Shown here: in pieces, positions 34,141 through 43,243 of the stretch
Layout of the letters: every line of letters starts with the position of its first letter
How positions within the stretch are numbered: position 1 is the stretch's first letter
NCBI RefSeq assembly: GCF_005048205.1
Contig: NZ_SUMF01000028.1
Coordinates: forward strand, 1-43,243
Direction of reading: 5' to 3'
From: Chitiniphilus eburneus
GTDB taxonomy: Bacteria > Pseudomonadota > Gammaproteobacteria > Burkholderiales > Chitinibacteraceae
Length of the DNA stretch: 43,243 nt
Notes under the pieces: model-generated
Told to the model about the DNA's origin: nothing
What the model saw: only the letters and a program-made list of their open reading frames with translations
The model's database searches: none
Position numbers and translations under genes: made by a program

Positions 34141-35721
34141 ATGCTACCCGTCGCCGACGTGGTGGAGCTGTCACGCCTGCAATTCGGCCTGACCGCGATG
34201 TTCCACTTCATATTTGTGCCGCTGACCCTGGGCCTGTCGTGGATCCTGGTGATCTGCGAATCGGTTTACGTGATGACCGGGCAACAGGTCTACAAGGACA
34301 TGACCCGCTTCTGGGGCAAGCTGTTCGGCATCAACTTCGCCATGGGCGTCACCACCGGCATGACGCTGGAGTTCCAGTTCGGCACCAACTGGGCCTATTA
34401 CGCGCACTACGTGGGCGATATCTTCGGCACCCCGCTGGCCATCGAAGGGATGATGGCGTTCTTCCTGGAATCCACCTTCGTCGGGCTGTTCTTCTTCGGC
34501 TGGAACCGATTGTCGCGGGTACAGCATCTGGGGGTGACCTTCCTGGTGGCGCTCGGCTCCAACCTGTCGGCGCTGTGGATCCTGATCGCCAACGGCTGGA
34601 TGCAGAACCCGGTTGGCGCGGCGTTCAACTACCAGACGATGCGGATGGAGCTGACCAGCATCACCGAGGTGATCTTCAACCCGGTGGCGCAGGTGAAATT
34701 CGTGCACACGCTGGCCGCCGGCTACGTGGCCGCCGCCATGTTCGTGCTGGGCGTATCGGCCTGGTACCTGCTGCGGGCGCGCGATACCGGCTTCGCCATC
34801 CGCTCGTTCGCGGTGGCCGCCGGCTTCGGCCTGGCGTCGGTGTGCTCGGTGATCGTACTGGGCGATGAATCGGGCTATGCCACCGGCGAAGTGCAGAAAG
34901 TGAAGCTGGCCGCCATCGAGGCCGAATGGGATACCCATCCCGCGCCGGCATCGATCACCGTGTTCGGCCTGCCCAACCAGGAAGCGCAACGCACCGATTA
35001 CGCCGTGCGCATCCCCTACGTGCTGGGCCTGATCGCCACGCGTTCCACCGACAAGCAGGTGACCGGCATCAAGGACCTGATCCGCGAACACGAGGCGCGC
35101 ATCCGCAACGGCATCCTGGCCTACGAGGCGCTGGTCAAGCTGCGCCAGGGCGATACCAGCGAGGATGTGAAGCGCCAGTTCGACCGGCATCAGGCCGACC
35201 TGGGCTTTGGCCTGCTGCTGAAGAAATACACGCCGAACGTGGTCGATGCCACACCGGCACAGATCAGCGCCGCCGCCCACGACACCATTCCGCGCGTTGC
35301 ACCGCTGTTCTGGAGCTTCCGCGTCATGGTCGGCCTGGGCCTGCTGTTCCTCTTCATCTTCGGCGCATCGTTCTGGTTCCTGGCGCGACGCAACCTGGCG
35401 CCGCAGCGCTGGCTGCTGCGGCTGGCGGTGGTGGCGATCCCGCTGCCGTGGGTGGCGATCATGACCGGCTGGTTCGTGGCCGAATACGGCCGGCAACCGT
35501 GGAGCATCTCCGGCGTGCTGCCCACCTTCCTCTCCGCGTCGTCCATCGACGCCGGGCAGGTTTGGTTCAGCCTGATCGGCCTGATCACCATGTACGTGCT
35601 GCTGTTCGTGATCGAGATGTACCTGATGCTGAAGTACATCCGCCTCGGCCCGTCCAGCCTGCATACCGGACGGTATTTCCGCGAGACCGGCACGCCGGCC
35701 CATTCCGCCAACGCATCCTGA
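34141..35721 (+). CDS. cydA: cytochrome bd ubiquinol oxidase subunit I
   Basis: CydA carries the quinol-binding Q loop and hemes b558, b595 and d, reducing oxygen to water at the inner membrane with high affinity. The 526-residue product has His22 ([11 protein letters not shown]. coli His19), Glu102 and Glu110 (E. coli Glu99/107), His189 ([12 protein letters not shown]. coli His186), a Met in FRVMVGLG, and the GRQPW quinol motif. The offset of three is constant, so numbering fits. Length is near the E. coli long Q-loop form (522). The ATG at 34141 has a GGAGA site; longer in-frame extensions overlap cydP. Confidence 0.97.
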   Translation: MLPVADVVELSRLQFGLTAMFHFIFVPLTLGLSWILVICESVYVMTGQQVYKDMTRFWGKLFGINFAMGVTTGMTLEFQFGTNWAYYAHYVGDIFGTPLAIEGMMAFFLESTFVGLFFFGWNRLSRVQHLGVTFLVALGSNLSALWILIANGWMQNPVGAAFNYQTMRMELTSITEVIFNPVAQVKFVHTLAAGYVAAAMFVLGVSAWYLLRARDTGFAIRSFAVAAGFGLASVCSVIVLGDESGYATGEVQKVKLAAIEAEWDTHPAPASITVFGLPNQEAQRTDYAVRIPYVLGLIATRSTDKQVTGIKDLIREHEARIRNGILAYEALVKLRQGDTSEDVKRQFDRHQADLGFGLLLKKYTPNVVDATPAQISAAAHDTIPRVAPLFWSFRVMVGLGLLFLFIFGASFWFLARRNLAPQRWLLRLAVVAIPLPWVAIMTGWFVAEYGRQPWSISGVLPTFLSASSIDAGQVWFSLIGLITMYVLLFVIEMYLMLKYIRLGPSSLHTGRYFRETGTPAHSANAS

Positions 35722-35739
35722 CCGGGCAAGGGGAACGCA

Positions 35740-36876
35740 ATGATCGACTACGAAACACTCAAACTGATCTGGTGGGGCCTGATGGTGCTGCTGATGCTGG
35801 GTTTCGCGCTCACCGGTGGCTGGGACCTGGGCGTCGCCACGCTGTTGCCCTGGGTCGGGCGCAACGATGAGGAACGCCGGGTGGCGATCAACGCCATCGG
35901 CCCCACCTGGGAAGGCAACCAGACCTGGCTGATCACCTTCGGCGCCGCGCTGTTCGCCGCGTGGCCGCTGGTCTACGCGGCGGCCTTCTCGGTGCTGTAC
36001 GTGGCGCTGATCTTCACCCTGTTCGCGCTGTTCCTGCGCCCGGTGGGCTTCGACTACCGCAGCAAGGTGGAGGATGCGCGCTGGCGCAACGGCTGGGACT
36101 GGGGTCTGTTCGTCGGCGGCGCGTTCCCCGCGCTGGTGTTCGGCGTGGCCATCGGCAACCTGTTCCTGGGTTTGCCGTTCAACTACGACGACACGATGCG
36201 CGTGACCTATCACGGCGGCTTTCTCGACCTGTTCAGCGGCTTCACCGTCGGCACCGGCCTGCTGGCCGTCGCCATGCTCACCCTGCACGGCGCGGCGTAT
36301 CTCTACCTGCGCACCGACGACGCCGTTGCCGAGCGCGCGCGGCGTGCCGCCATCGCGTTCGGCCTGGCCACCGCCGTGCTGTTCGGTGTGCTGGGGTTCT
36401 GGCTGGCGCGCCTGCCTGGCTACCAGGTTGTTGCCATCGGCGACGTGAATGGCGTACTGACGCCGATGCAGAAGCAGGTATCGCACGAGGTCGGCCTGTG
36501 GTTCGCCAACTTCCACGCCTGGCCACGGCTGTGGCTGCTGCCCGCGCTGGGCCTGGGCGGGGCCTTGCTGGCGGCGGCCGGCGCTGCGCGGCGCTGGCGC
36601 TGGCTGGCATTGGCCGGCTCGTCGCTGGCGCTGATCGGCATCATCGTCACCGCCGGTGCGGCGCTGTTCCCCTTCGTGCTGCCGTCCAGCGTCGATCCGG
36701 TGGTCAGCCTGACCGCGTGGGATGCCGTTTCCAGCCATCGCACGCTGGGCCTGATGCTGGGCGTAGTGGTGGTCTTCATCCCCATCATCGCGCTCTACAC
36801 CGGCTGGGTGTACCGCGTGATGCGCGGCACGGTGACGGTGGAGCAGATCCGCCGCGAAACGCATACCAGCTACTGA
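35740..36876 (+). CDS. cydB: cytochrome bd ubiquinol oxidase subunit II
   Basis: CydB pairs with CydA as the structural subunit of the bd oxidase. The 378 residues form about nine transmembrane helices and begin with the family start [29 protein letters not shown] and [11 protein letters not shown] near residues 27-63 are hallmark stretches. It starts 18 bases after cydA with a GGGGAA-type site, and is followed 43 bases later by cydX. The gene is complete, with a normal family length. Confidence 0.96.
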   Translation: MIDYETLKLIWWGLMVLLMLGFALTGGWDLGVATLLPWVGRNDEERRVAINAIGPTWEGNQTWLITFGAALFAAWPLVYAAAFSVLYVALIFTLFALFLRPVGFDYRSKVEDARWRNGWDWGLFVGGAFPALVFGVAIGNLFLGLPFNYDDTMRVTYHGGFLDLFSGFTVGTGLLAVAMLTLHGAAYLYLRTDDAVAERARRAAIAFGLATAVLFGVLGFWLARLPGYQVVAIGDVNGVLTPMQKQVSHEVGLWFANFHAWPRLWLLPALGLGGALLAAAGAARRWRWLALAGSSLALIGIIVTAGAALFPFVLPSSVDPVVSLTAWDAVSSHRTLGLMLGVVVVFIPIIALYTGWVYRVMRGTVTVEQIRRETHTSY

Positions 36877-36919
36877 GCATTCCCGGCCGCTCCGCGCGGC
36901 CGGCACGGAGGAACATCGA

Positions 36920-37093
36920 ATGTGGTACTTCACCTGGATTCTGGGCATCGGCCTGGCGCTGGCCTTCGGCATCATCAACGTGCTGTGGCTGGAAAGCCAT
37001 TACGCCTTCGGCCTGCGCAAGGCCGACGAAACGCAGGAGCGATTCGAGCGCTATCGGGCCAAGCGCCGCAGCAGGCGACAGGGCGGGCGCTAG
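36920..37093 (+). CDS. cydX: cytochrome bd oxidase small subunit CydX
   Basis: The 57-residue protein MWYFTWILGIGLALAFGIIN, then NVLWLE, is a clear CydX: one transmembrane helix with the W-x-x-x-W N-terminus and conserved Glu in LWLE, then a basic tail. CydX is needed for stability and activity of bd oxidase. An ACGGAGG site precedes the ATG by 7 bases. The TAG stop (37091-37093) is also part of the CTAG at which element copy B inserted, so the C-terminus may have been fixed by the insertion. It is too short to be found by ordinary gene calling. Confidence 0.9.
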   Translation: MWYFTWILGIGLALAFGIINVLWLESHYAFGLRKADETQERFERYRAKRRSRRQGGR

Positions 37094-37251
37094 GGCGTGT
37101 CGTCACCTGTTTCGCGACCGGGTTCGGTGCATTTCGGGCGCCGCGCGGTGTCGCAGGCCGCTGGCGGTATCCATACTGCCGCGCGTCCAGCGCCTTGCAC
37201 GGCATTCCGAACTGCACCGAACGCGGTCGCGAAACCGGTGATGACACATCC
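37093..37251. mobile_element. MITE-like palindromic element, copy B, at the cydX stop
   Basis: A 159-bp copy of the element at 24437-24702, in opposite orientation and without the nested insert. Terminal inverted repeats are 37093-37116 (GGGCGTGTCGTCACC...) and 37228-37251, 20 of 24 matching. The left flank is CTAG; the right flank is CTGG, one base decayed. Interior sequences match copy A closely (for example GTATGGATACCGCCAGCGG in the reverse complement). No coding capacity. Confidence 0.75.
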
Positions 37252-37286
37252 TGGAACGAATCGATCTTCTTCACCCAGGAAACGCA

Positions 37287-37381
37287 GGACGAAGGCCGGG
37301 CGCATTGCCGCGTAGTACCGCGTTCGCGGGGATCGCCCCGCGCCACCCGGCGCTTTGCGCACTGGCTCCCGGCCTTCGTCC
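37287..37381. repeat. 95-bp REP-like concentric palindrome
   Basis: GGACGAAGGCCGGG (37287-37300) and its perfect complement (37368-37381) enclose CGCGGGG-ATCG-CCCCGCG (37325-37342), sharing nearly the same centre (37334). It lies 35 bases after element copy B. The rest of 37382-37805 shows no gene and no further structure I can support, apart from the leader of the next gene. Confidence 0.55.
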
Positions 37382-37805
37382 TTCCTGTGGATTGACCCGT
37401 GGGCTGCCGCCGGTTTGGTCGCACCGCCTGCCGAGAGCAGCGATTCCCGCCGCACCGCGCTTCGAGCAGCCGGACCCACACCGTCCGTGCTTGAAGATCG
37501 ATGTGCCCCGGCAGGGGTGGGGTGGGGACCCAGCCAATCCTGTGACACGTGGTAGGGGCGGCGATGACATGTAGACGGCCATCCTTCGGTCGCTCCGCCA
37601 CAAACCCGCGCCGATTGTTGCGATGCAGCAGATTCTCCCGGCAAAGCATCGCGCGGCTTCCCGTTCTTCACCTGGCCGGGTGGGCCATTCCTTCGTATGG
37701 CAATTGCGCGTGAATCGTTTGCGCCACTTCGCTAGGCCATCCTCGGGGGGGTGGGTTACAGTGGATTTACAAATCAACAAATCAACTATTCCAGAGGAGC
37801 CCACC

Positions 37806-38378
37806 ATGCAACCTTATGCCTCCGTTCCCTTGAGCAAGGCCACCACCTTGCTCAACCATGGTCCGGTGACGTTGGTCAGCAGCGCGCATGATGGGGCGCG
37901 CAACGTCATGGCTGCATCGTGGGCCATGCCGCTGGATTTCACCCCGCCCAAGGTGGCGGTGGTCATCGACGCCACCACGATGACGCGACGGCTGGTGGAA
38001 TCGTCCGGCGAATTCGTGCTCAACATTCCCGCGCGCGGTCTGGCCGAAGCCACGCTGGCGGTGGGCTCCCGCTCCGGCGACGAGGGCGACAAGTTCGAAG
38101 TGCTGGGCCTGCGGACCTTCCAGGGGACGGTAGTGGAGGCCCCCTTGCTGGAAGGCTGCGTGGCATGGCTGGAATGCAAGGTGTTGCCCGAACCGCACAA
38201 CCAGCAGCGCTACGATCTGTTCCTCGCCGAAGTGGTTGCCGCCTGGGCCGATCCGCGCGTGTTTGCCAACGGGCGCTGGCGCTTCGAGGATGGCGCGCTG
38301 CGCACCATGCACTATGTGGCGGGGGGCGATTTCTTCGCCACTGGCGAATCATTCAAGGTGCGCAACGCCATCGATTGA
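37806..38378 (+). CDS. flavin reductase-like domain protein
   Basis: The 190-residue protein matches the flavin reductase-like (FMN-binding split-barrel) family: SVPLSKATTLLNHGPVTLVSS, then NVMAASWAMPLDFTPPKVAVV and EFVLNIPARGLAEATL in the expected order. Members bind FMN and either reduce it for partner oxygenases or act as other FMN oxidoreductases. It has a GAGGAG site before the ATG at 37806. It is a single gene: a 700-base non-coding tract precedes it and a strong terminator follows. Partner and substrate unknown. Confidence 0.82.
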   Translation: MQPYASVPLSKATTLLNHGPVTLVSSAHDGARNVMAASWAMPLDFTPPKVAVVIDATTMTRRLVESSGEFVLNIPARGLAEATLAVGSRSGDEGDKFEVLGLRTFQGTVVEAPLLEGCVAWLECKVLPEPHNQQRYDLFLAEVVAAWADPRVFANGRWRFEDGALRTMHYVAGGDFFATGESFKVRNAID

Positions 38379-38398
38379 GCGGCGGCATGCAGGCCACG

Positions 38399-38426
38399 AA
38401 AAAGGCGAGCGCAGGCTCGCCTTTTT
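38399..38426. terminator. bidirectional Rho-independent terminator
   Basis: A perfect 12-bp stem AAAAAGGCGAGC/GCTCGCCTTTTT with loop GCAG, ending in five T on either strand. It terminates the flavin reductase-like gene and can serve the convergent permease gene. Confidence 0.85.
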
Positions 38427-38515
38427 CATGGTCGTTGCACGCCCGGGCCGATCGGAAGGCGCCGCGCGGCGCTGGCTTCCGCCCATCGACCCCGTTCAGC
38501 CTTCGACGCTGTGCC

Positions 38516-38540
38516 GGGGCGGGGCGGGGCGGGGCGGGGC
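38516..38540 (+). repeat. five tandem copies of GGGGC
   Basis: A perfect (GGGGC)5 microsatellite in the 217-base space between convergent genes. The five G4 tracts could form a G-quadruplex on the + strand. Confidence 0.8.
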
Positions 38541-38595
38541 GCGGTCCGGGCAAGGTGAATCCGTTCACCCGGCGTCGCGGCGGCCGAGGGCAGGC

Positions 38596-39534
38596 TCAGT
38601 GAACCGGCTCGGTATGCGCATGCGCCCGCTGGAACGCCCGGATGGCCAGCATCACGCCGCACACGAACAGCGCGATGGCCGCCAGCTCGCTGCCGCGCGG
38701 CGCCCGCCATGCCAGCACGAAGCCATACAGCAGTGCGAACACGGTTTCCGACACGATCAACTGGCCCACCAACCCCACCGGCAGGCGCTGGCTGGCCAGG
38801 TTCCACAGCCAGGTGGCGATCCACGATGCGCCGATGCCCAGCAGCAACGACCAGCCGATCAGCGCGGCATCCAGCGTGAACTGCGCGCCCCCTGCCAGCC
38901 CGGCCAACGGCAGCAAGGGCACGAAACCCAGCGCCGTGCCCAGCCCGAGCAGGCTGGTCCAGGTGCCGTTGTCCACACTGGAGCGCTTCAGCACGCGCGC
39001 GTTGAATGCCGCGAAGGTGGTCCAGCAGGCGGCCGCGATCGCGGCCAGCGCCACGCCCAGCAGGAAGCGATGGACATCGCCATGCTTCAGGTCGGCCAGC
39101 CCCGCGTGATTGATCAGCAGCAAGCCGGCGAGCACGCATGCCAGCGGCACGATCAGCGCCCGCATCAAGCGCCGCCGCACGGCGGCGCTGCGCCGCGTGT
39201 GGGCCAGGTCGATGGCGGCCAGCCACAGCGGGATGGTGCCGATGATCAGGCTGACCACCGCGCTGTTGGCATAACGGATCGCCAGCGACAGGATGGAATA
39301 GTAGAAAGCATTGCCCAGCAGCCCCAGCCCGAAGGCGGCGGCCAGCAGGCGCGGCGGCAGCGCCCGCACGCGGCGGTGATGCCGCGCCAGCAATACCGCG
39401 CACAGCACCGCGTAGACCAGGTAGCGTCCCATGGCCACCGCCAGCGGCGATTGGTGCGACAGCGCGGCGGGCGCCACGAAGGCGAAGCCCCACAAGGCGC
39501 CGGCGGCCAGCCCGGCGACGATTCCGCTCCACAT
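38596..39534 (-). CDS. EamA/DMT-family transporter
   Basis: The 312-residue integral membrane protein has about ten transmembrane helices arranged as two EamA halves (about 1-140 and 150-300), as in drug/metabolite exporters of the RhaT/YdcZ type. The ATG at 39534 (MWSGIVAGLAAGALWG) begins the first helix; longer frames upstream are hydrophilic, low-complexity shadow. It is convergent with the flavin reductase-like gene and divergent from the PAP2 gene. The substrate cannot be judged from sequence. Confidence 0.82.
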   Translation of the reverse strand: MWSGIVAGLAAGALWGFAFVAPAALSHQSPLAVAMGRYLVYAVLCAVLLARHHRRVRALPPRLLAAAFGLGLLGNAFYYSILSLAIRYANSAVVSLIIGTIPLWLAAIDLAHTRRSAAVRRRLMRALIVPLACVLAGLLLINHAGLADLKHGDVHRFLLGVALAAIAAACWTTFAAFNARVLKRSSVDNGTWTSLLGLGTALGFVPLLPLAGLAGGAQFTLDAALIGWSLLLGIGASWIATWLWNLASQRLPVGLVGQLIVSETVFALLYGFVLAWRAPRGSELAAIALFVCGVMLAIRAFQRAHAHTEPVH

Positions 39535-39727
39535 AGTGTTCTCCGAAAGGTGCAGCGATCGGCGGGGCGGCGCCGAACCGTACAGGCGGTTATTGTCTCG
39601 TGTGCCGGCGCCGGGCCGGGGTAGGGGATTTCCCGTCTGGCGCGCGGGCGGCGGGAAACCTCGGCGGCGCATGGCGGTCCATTGCCGTCGGGAGCGGCGT
39701 GGCCGTGTCACAACCCGGGGAGGGTGA

Positions 39728-40354
39728 ATGTCGTTCTGGATCGTCGTGTCGTGGCTGGGTCATACCTGGCTGGTGTTGCCGCTGGCGCTGATGTTCGTCG
39801 TCGGCGGCGATGCGCGCGGTGCCTGGCGCTGGCTGGCGGCGCTGACGCTGGCCATCGGCCTCACCCTGGTGTCCAAGCTGGCATTCCTCGGCTGGGGCAT
39901 CGGCCTGCGCGCGCTCGATTTCACCGGTATCAGCGGCCACGCCATGTACGCGGCGGCAGTCTGGCCGGTGGCCGGTGCGCTGCTGGCGTCGCCCACGCGG
40001 CGCCGGCTCGGCTTGACCCTGGGGGGAGTACTGGCGCTGCTGATCGGGGTGTCGCGCCTGGGGCTGGCGGTGCACTCGCCGTCCGAGGTGGTGGCCGGCT
40101 GGATGGTGGGGGCCGCCGCCGCCACCTGGGTGCTGCGGCGGCCGCTGCCGCACACCGGCACGGCCTGGCGCTGGGCGTCGATCCTGGCCGTGGCGCTGGC
40201 TTCGCGCTGGGTGGCGGTGCCGCCGTCCACGCTGGCGCAGCCGCACCAGATGCTGGTCAGGCTGGCCCTGGCGGCCTCCGGACGAACGGCCCCGTACGAC
40301 CGCCATACCTTTTGGCGGCCCCCCCACCCGAGACTGCCTCCAGGGCAGCGCTGA
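39728..40354 (+). CDS. PAP2-family phosphatase, membrane-bound
   Basis: The 208-residue protein has five to six transmembrane helices and PAP2 motif II and III residues: ISGHAMYAAAVWPV (SGH with catalytic His, about 76-79) and GVSRLGLAVHSPSEVVAGW (SR-x6-H-x3-[SD]). Motif I appears altered (LVSKLAFLGWGIGLR has Lys but not the usual KxxxxxxRP). Such enzymes dephosphorylate lipid phosphates such as undecaprenyl pyrophosphate or phosphatidic acid. The last 30 residues are Pro- and Arg-rich and unlike the family, so the C-terminus may be extended by a mutated stop. Confidence 0.75.
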   Translation: MSFWIVVSWLGHTWLVLPLALMFVVGGDARGAWRWLAALTLAIGLTLVSKLAFLGWGIGLRALDFTGISGHAMYAAAVWPVAGALLASPTRRRLGLTLGGVLALLIGVSRLGLAVHSPSEVVAGWMVGAAAATWVLRRPLPHTGTAWRWASILAVALASRWVAVPPSTLAQPHQMLVRLALAASGRTAPYDRHTFWRPPHPRLPPGQR

Positions 40355-40435
40355 AGGCGAATATCATGGAGCTGAGGATGGCGTCACCCGAGGGGTAAAA
40401 AGGGTACGGTGCCACGCGTGGCTTCGGGGGGAGCT

Positions 40436-41203
40436 ATGAAAACAGCGCGATACTGCCTGCTATGTTGCCTGCTATGGTGGGCCTTGCCCGCGTTCGCTCA
40501 GCAGAAGGTATTCGTCTGCGGCCTGAACGACAATTTCCAACCGTATCAATACCGCGATGCCGCGGGCCAGGCCGCCGGCCTGGATGCCGAGGTGGCGCGC
40601 CTGGTGTTCGCCCGCATCGGCCGGCCGCTGGTGTTTCGCATGGGCAATTTCGAAGAGCTGTACAGCGCCATGTACTTCGGCCTGGGCCTCACCCACGGCA
40701 TGTGCGGCGGCGAGTTGACGCCGGATCGGCTGCGCCGCGTGCTGGGAACGCAGCCTTACTTCTGGCGGCGCAGCATGATCTTCGTCCGCGCCGATGGCCC
40801 CATCCGGAAAACGCGCGATCTCCATGGCCGCATCATGGTCGGCGATGCCGACTCCTACGCCGAGCACGCACTGGGTGATCAGTTGTCGCGCATCCGCGTG
40901 CGGCGCGGCGTGCCGCAGGATATTGGTTTTGAATTGCTGCGGCAGGGCAAGGTGGAGGCGGTGATCGCCCCCGAGCATGTCGGGGCCTTCCTGGCCAAGC
41001 GTTCCGGCGTGGCGGTGCGCGAGCTGGACCTGGGCGACCCCGGCACCCCCGTGGGCTTCCTGCTGCCCAAAGGTGAAAGTGCGCAGCGCAACGCCATCGA
41101 CCGTGCGCTGCTGCTATTGAAGGCCGAAGGGCGGATCGCCGAGGTGGTGCGCCGCTACAACCTGGACGAGTCGTTGCCCGACGACGCCGCCGTCAAGCCT
41201 TAG
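40436..41203 (+). CDS. periplasmic substrate-binding protein, SBP_bac_3 family
   Basis: The 255-residue protein has a signal peptide (MKTARYCLLCCLLWWALPAFA, cut before QQK) and the type 3 solute-binding fold (FVCGLNDNFQPYQYRDAAGQ, then GLDAEVARLVFARIG). GGGGGGAG precedes the ATG at 40436. No transport permease or ATPase lies nearby, so it is an orphan like the one at 21995-22762; the two share the fold but only weak similarity. Amino-acid binding is typical of the family but not shown here. Confidence 0.78.
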   Translation: MKTARYCLLCCLLWWALPAFAQQKVFVCGLNDNFQPYQYRDAAGQAAGLDAEVARLVFARIGRPLVFRMGNFEELYSAMYFGLGLTHGMCGGELTPDRLRRVLGTQPYFWRRSMIFVRADGPIRKTRDLHGRIMVGDADSYAEHALGDQLSRIRVRRGVPQDIGFELLRQGKVEAVIAPEHVGAFLAKRSGVAVRELDLGDPGTPVGFLLPKGESAQRNAIDRALLLLKAEGRIAEVVRRYNLDESLPDDAAVKP

Positions 41204-41231
41204 CCGCCCGGCCCGCGGCGCGGAGCACGCC

Positions 41232-42755
41232 TTAGCGCCGCCGGCCGCGCCCGCCCGAGATCGACCCCAGCACGCCGCGCAGGATCTGCCGCCCCAGTTC
41301 GTTCCCCACCTGGCGCGCCATGCTCTTGGCGGCCGATTGCACCACGCCGTCGGTTTTACCGCCACGTGGGCCGGTACGGCCGAACAGCATTTCGCCCAGC
41401 GCGCCGAACAGGCCACCGCCGCCGCCGCTTTCGGCCTCGGCCGGCTTACCCGCGCCGGTGCCGGCAGGCGCGGTGGCCGGCGTGGCGGCGCTGCCGCGCA
41501 ATACCTCGTAGGCCGATTCGCGATCCACCGCCGCTTCGTAGTGGCCGTACAGCACCGATGCCTTGATCACGGCTTCGCGTTCGGCCGGCGCCAGCGGGCC
41601 GATGCGGCAGCCCGGCGCGGTGATGAAGGCGCGTTCGACGATGCAGGGGCTGCCCTTGGCGTCCAGGAACGACACCAGCGCCTCGCCCACGCCCAACTCG
41701 GTGATCGCGGCCTCGGTATTCAGCCGGGGATTGGCGCGCAGCGTTTCCGCCGCCACCTTGACCGCCTTCTGGTCACGCGGCGTGAAGGCGCGCAAGGCGT
41801 GCTGCACGCGATTGCCCAACTGGCCGAGCACGGCGTCGGGCACGTCCAGCGGGTTCTGGGTGACGAAGTACACGCCCACGCCCTTGGAGCGGATCAGCCG
41901 CACCACCTGTTCCACCTTGTCCACCAGCGCCTTGGGCGCGTCGGCGAACAACAGGTGGGCCTCGTCGAAGAAGAACACCAGCTTGGGCTGCTCCAGGTCG
42001 CCCACTTCGGGCAGTTGTTCGAACAATTCGGACAGCAGCCACAGCAGGAAGGTGGAGTACAGCCTGGGGCGCTGGTAGAGCTGGTCCGCCGCCAGCACAT
42101 TGATCACGCCCTGGCCGTTGGCGGTCTGCATCAGGTCGGCGATGTCGAGCATGGGCTCGCCGAAGAAGCGGTCGGCGCCATCGCTTTCCAGCGCCAGCAG
42201 GCCGCGCTGGATGGCGCCGATCGACGCGGCCGACACGTTGCCGTATTCGGTGGTGTATTCCTTCGCATGCTCGCCCACGTGCTGGACCATCGCGCGCAGG
42301 TCTTTCAGGTCCAGCAACAGCAGGCCACGGTCGTCGGCGATCTTGAACACCAGGTTCAGCACGCCTTGCTGCGTATCGTTCAGATCCAGCAGCCGCGCGA
42401 TCAGCACCGGGCCCATGTCCGAGATCGTGGCGCGCACCGGGTGGCCGGATTGGCCGAACACATCCCAGAACACCGTCGGGCAGGCGGCATAGTCGAGCGA
42501 TATCCCCAGCGCATCCAGCCGCGCCTTGAGCTTGGGCGTTTCCAGCCCCGCCACCGCCACGCCGGACAGATCGCCTTTCACATCGGCCAGGAACACCGGC
42601 ACGCCAATACGCGAAAACGCCTCGGCCATGCGTTGCAGCGTGACGGTCTTGCCGGTACCGGTGGCCCCCGCGATCAGGCCATGGCGGTTGGCCAACGCCG
42701 GCAACAGGGCGATCTCGTGTTCCGCGGCGCGGGCAATCAGCAACGGGTCGGACAT
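41232..42755 (-). CDS. HerA-like ATPase, DUF853 (YjgR family)
   Basis: A 507-residue P-loop ATPase: Walker A GATGTGKT at about 30-37, Walker B with [13 protein letters not shown] at about 250-262, and the helicase HerA-like C-terminal features ([21 protein letters not shown]). The C-terminal 60 residues are Gly- and basic-rich ([24 protein letters not shown]) and probably disordered or nucleic-acid binding. YjgR-type proteins resemble archaeal HerA hexameric translocases, but their cellular role is unsettled. The ATG at 42755 ([10 protein letters not shown]) fits the family start; longer open frame upstream is low-similarity. Confidence 0.88.
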   Translation of the reverse strand: MSDPLLIARAAEHEIALLPALANRHGLIAGATGTGKTVTLQRMAEAFSRIGVPVFLADVKGDLSGVAVAGLETPKLKARLDALGISLDYAACPTVFWDVFGQSGHPVRATISDMGPVLIARLLDLNDTQQGVLNLVFKIADDRGLLLLDLKDLRAMVQHVGEHAKEYTTEYGNVSAASIGAIQRGLLALESDGADRFFGEPMLDIADLMQTANGQGVINVLAADQLYQRPRLYSTFLLWLLSELFEQLPEVGDLEQPKLVFFFDEAHLLFADAPKALVDKVEQVVRLIRSKGVGVYFVTQNPLDVPDAVLGQLGNRVQHALRAFTPRDQKAVKVAAETLRANPRLNTEAAITELGVGEALVSFLDAKGSPCIVERAFITAPGCRIGPLAPAEREAVIKASVLYGHYEAAVDRESAYEVLRGSAATPATAPAGTGAGKPAEAESGGGGGLFGALGEMLFGRTGPRGGKTDGVVQSAAKSMARQVGNELGRQILRGVLGSISGGRGRRR

Positions 42756-42867
42756 GACAGCACTCCAGAGGGGAATGCTCCGGATTGTGGAATAGGAAAC
42801 GGCGAAGTGGAAAGGCCCGCAGTGTGGGGCGTGGCAAAACCCAAACCCCACATCGAGGGTGCGTTGC

Positions 42868-43243
42868 CTATCCCCCCAGTGCGCCGCTGGCGAGGCCGGC
42901 TGCCAGGGTGGCCATGACCAGGGCGGTGATCAGGTCGATGGCGCGCCAGAATGCGGGGCGGGCGAACCAGGGTGCCAGGGCGTGGGCGGCGCCGGCCAGG
43001 CTGAAGAACCAGAGGAACGATGCGGTGATCGCGCCCAGGCCGAATGCGCCGCGTGCCGGCCATGGATGTTGCGCGCCGACGCTGCCCAGCAGCAGGACGG
43101 TATCCAGGTAGACGTGCGGGTTGAGCAGGCTGAACCCCAGCGCGGTGGCCAGCGCCTGGCGCCAGCCCATGCCGCTGCCGGGCGCGGTGGCCAGGGTGCC
43201 GGGCTGCATCGCGGCGCGCAGCGCCCGCCAGGCGAACCAGGCC
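42868..43243 (-). CDS. argO: arginine exporter ArgO / LysE family, C-terminal part (cut by window edge)
   Basis: The frame runs off the right end, so about 125 residues of the C-terminal part are present. It includes [20 protein letters not shown], a hallmark of LysE/ArgO transporters, and several transmembrane helices, ending ASGALGG. The frame is open through the last base (read [11 protein letters not shown] upstream of a Met at 43209), so the visible Met is internal. ArgO exports basic amino acids across the inner membrane. Confidence 0.85.
   Translation of the reverse strand, partial: AWFAWRALRAAMQPGTLATAPGSGMGWRQALATALGFSLLNPHVYLDTVLLLGSVGAQHPWPARGAFGLGAITASFLWFFSLAGAAHALAPWFARPAFWRAIDLITALVMATLAAGLASGALGG

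Noticed and set aside
34171-36978. 935-residue open frame on the - strand across cydAB
   Set aside because: It is antisense to cydA and cydB, with a His/Gln/Arg-rich composition typical of GC-rich shadow frames.
1-43243. CRISPR array or toxin-antitoxin pair
   Set aside because: No regularly spaced repeat series and no recognisable toxin or antitoxin pair was seen.

Overview
The window looks like a chromosomal segment of a GC-rich betaproteobacterium of the order Neisseriales. This rests on the ssrA tag peptide (ANDETYALAA), the mtaD-ubiG-gph cluster, a bd oxidase operon with both cydP and cydX, and the paired chemoreceptors. No 16S rRNA gene is present, so genus cannot be fixed.

Layout. (1) Positions 1-11700 are the late structural part of a prophage or phage-derived island, all on the + strand: a cut-off gene, three tail or virion genes (one with a LamG-like domain), a long coiled-coil protein, an 825-residue protein with an AT-richer middle, a 90-residue protein, a spacer full of stem-loops and an 885-residue probable internal virion protein. 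No integrase, terminase, capsid or lysis gene is in view. (2) 11846-13654 holds a GlxA-type AraC regulator divergent from a metallo-beta-lactamase-fold protein. (3) 13773-20948 is a complete type I restriction-modification operon on the - strand, with two different hsdM genes ahead of one hsdS and one hsdR. (4) 21424-21789 is tmRNA (ssrA, - strand). The restriction locus and prophage lie on its 3' side, the usual place for islands integrated at ssrA.

(5) From 21995 to the end is ordinary core genome: a periplasmic binding protein, a thioesterase, acuI, gph-ubiG-mtaD, a small lipoprotein, a Gfo/Idh/MocA oxidoreductase, two chemoreceptors (one coupled to tag), gbsR-cydP-cydA-cydB-cydX, a flavin reductase-like protein, an EamA permease, a PAP2 phosphatase, a second binding protein, a HerA-like ATPase (YjgR type) and the C-terminal part of ArgO.

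Two themes stand out. First, two copies of a MITE-like palindromic element sit at TA inside CTAG, each exactly at the stop codon of the upstream gene (acuI and cydX); one copy carries a second, symmetric 110-bp palindrome nested inside it. Second, the intergenic region before gbsR-cydPABX has an FNR/ANR-type box overlapping the -35 element and a TTTCA/TGAAA palindrome near the start site; a related palindrome lies upstream of the first chemoreceptor. No wholly new defence or metabolic system was identified with confidence. The dual-HsdM type I locus and the nested element are the best candidates for follow-up.
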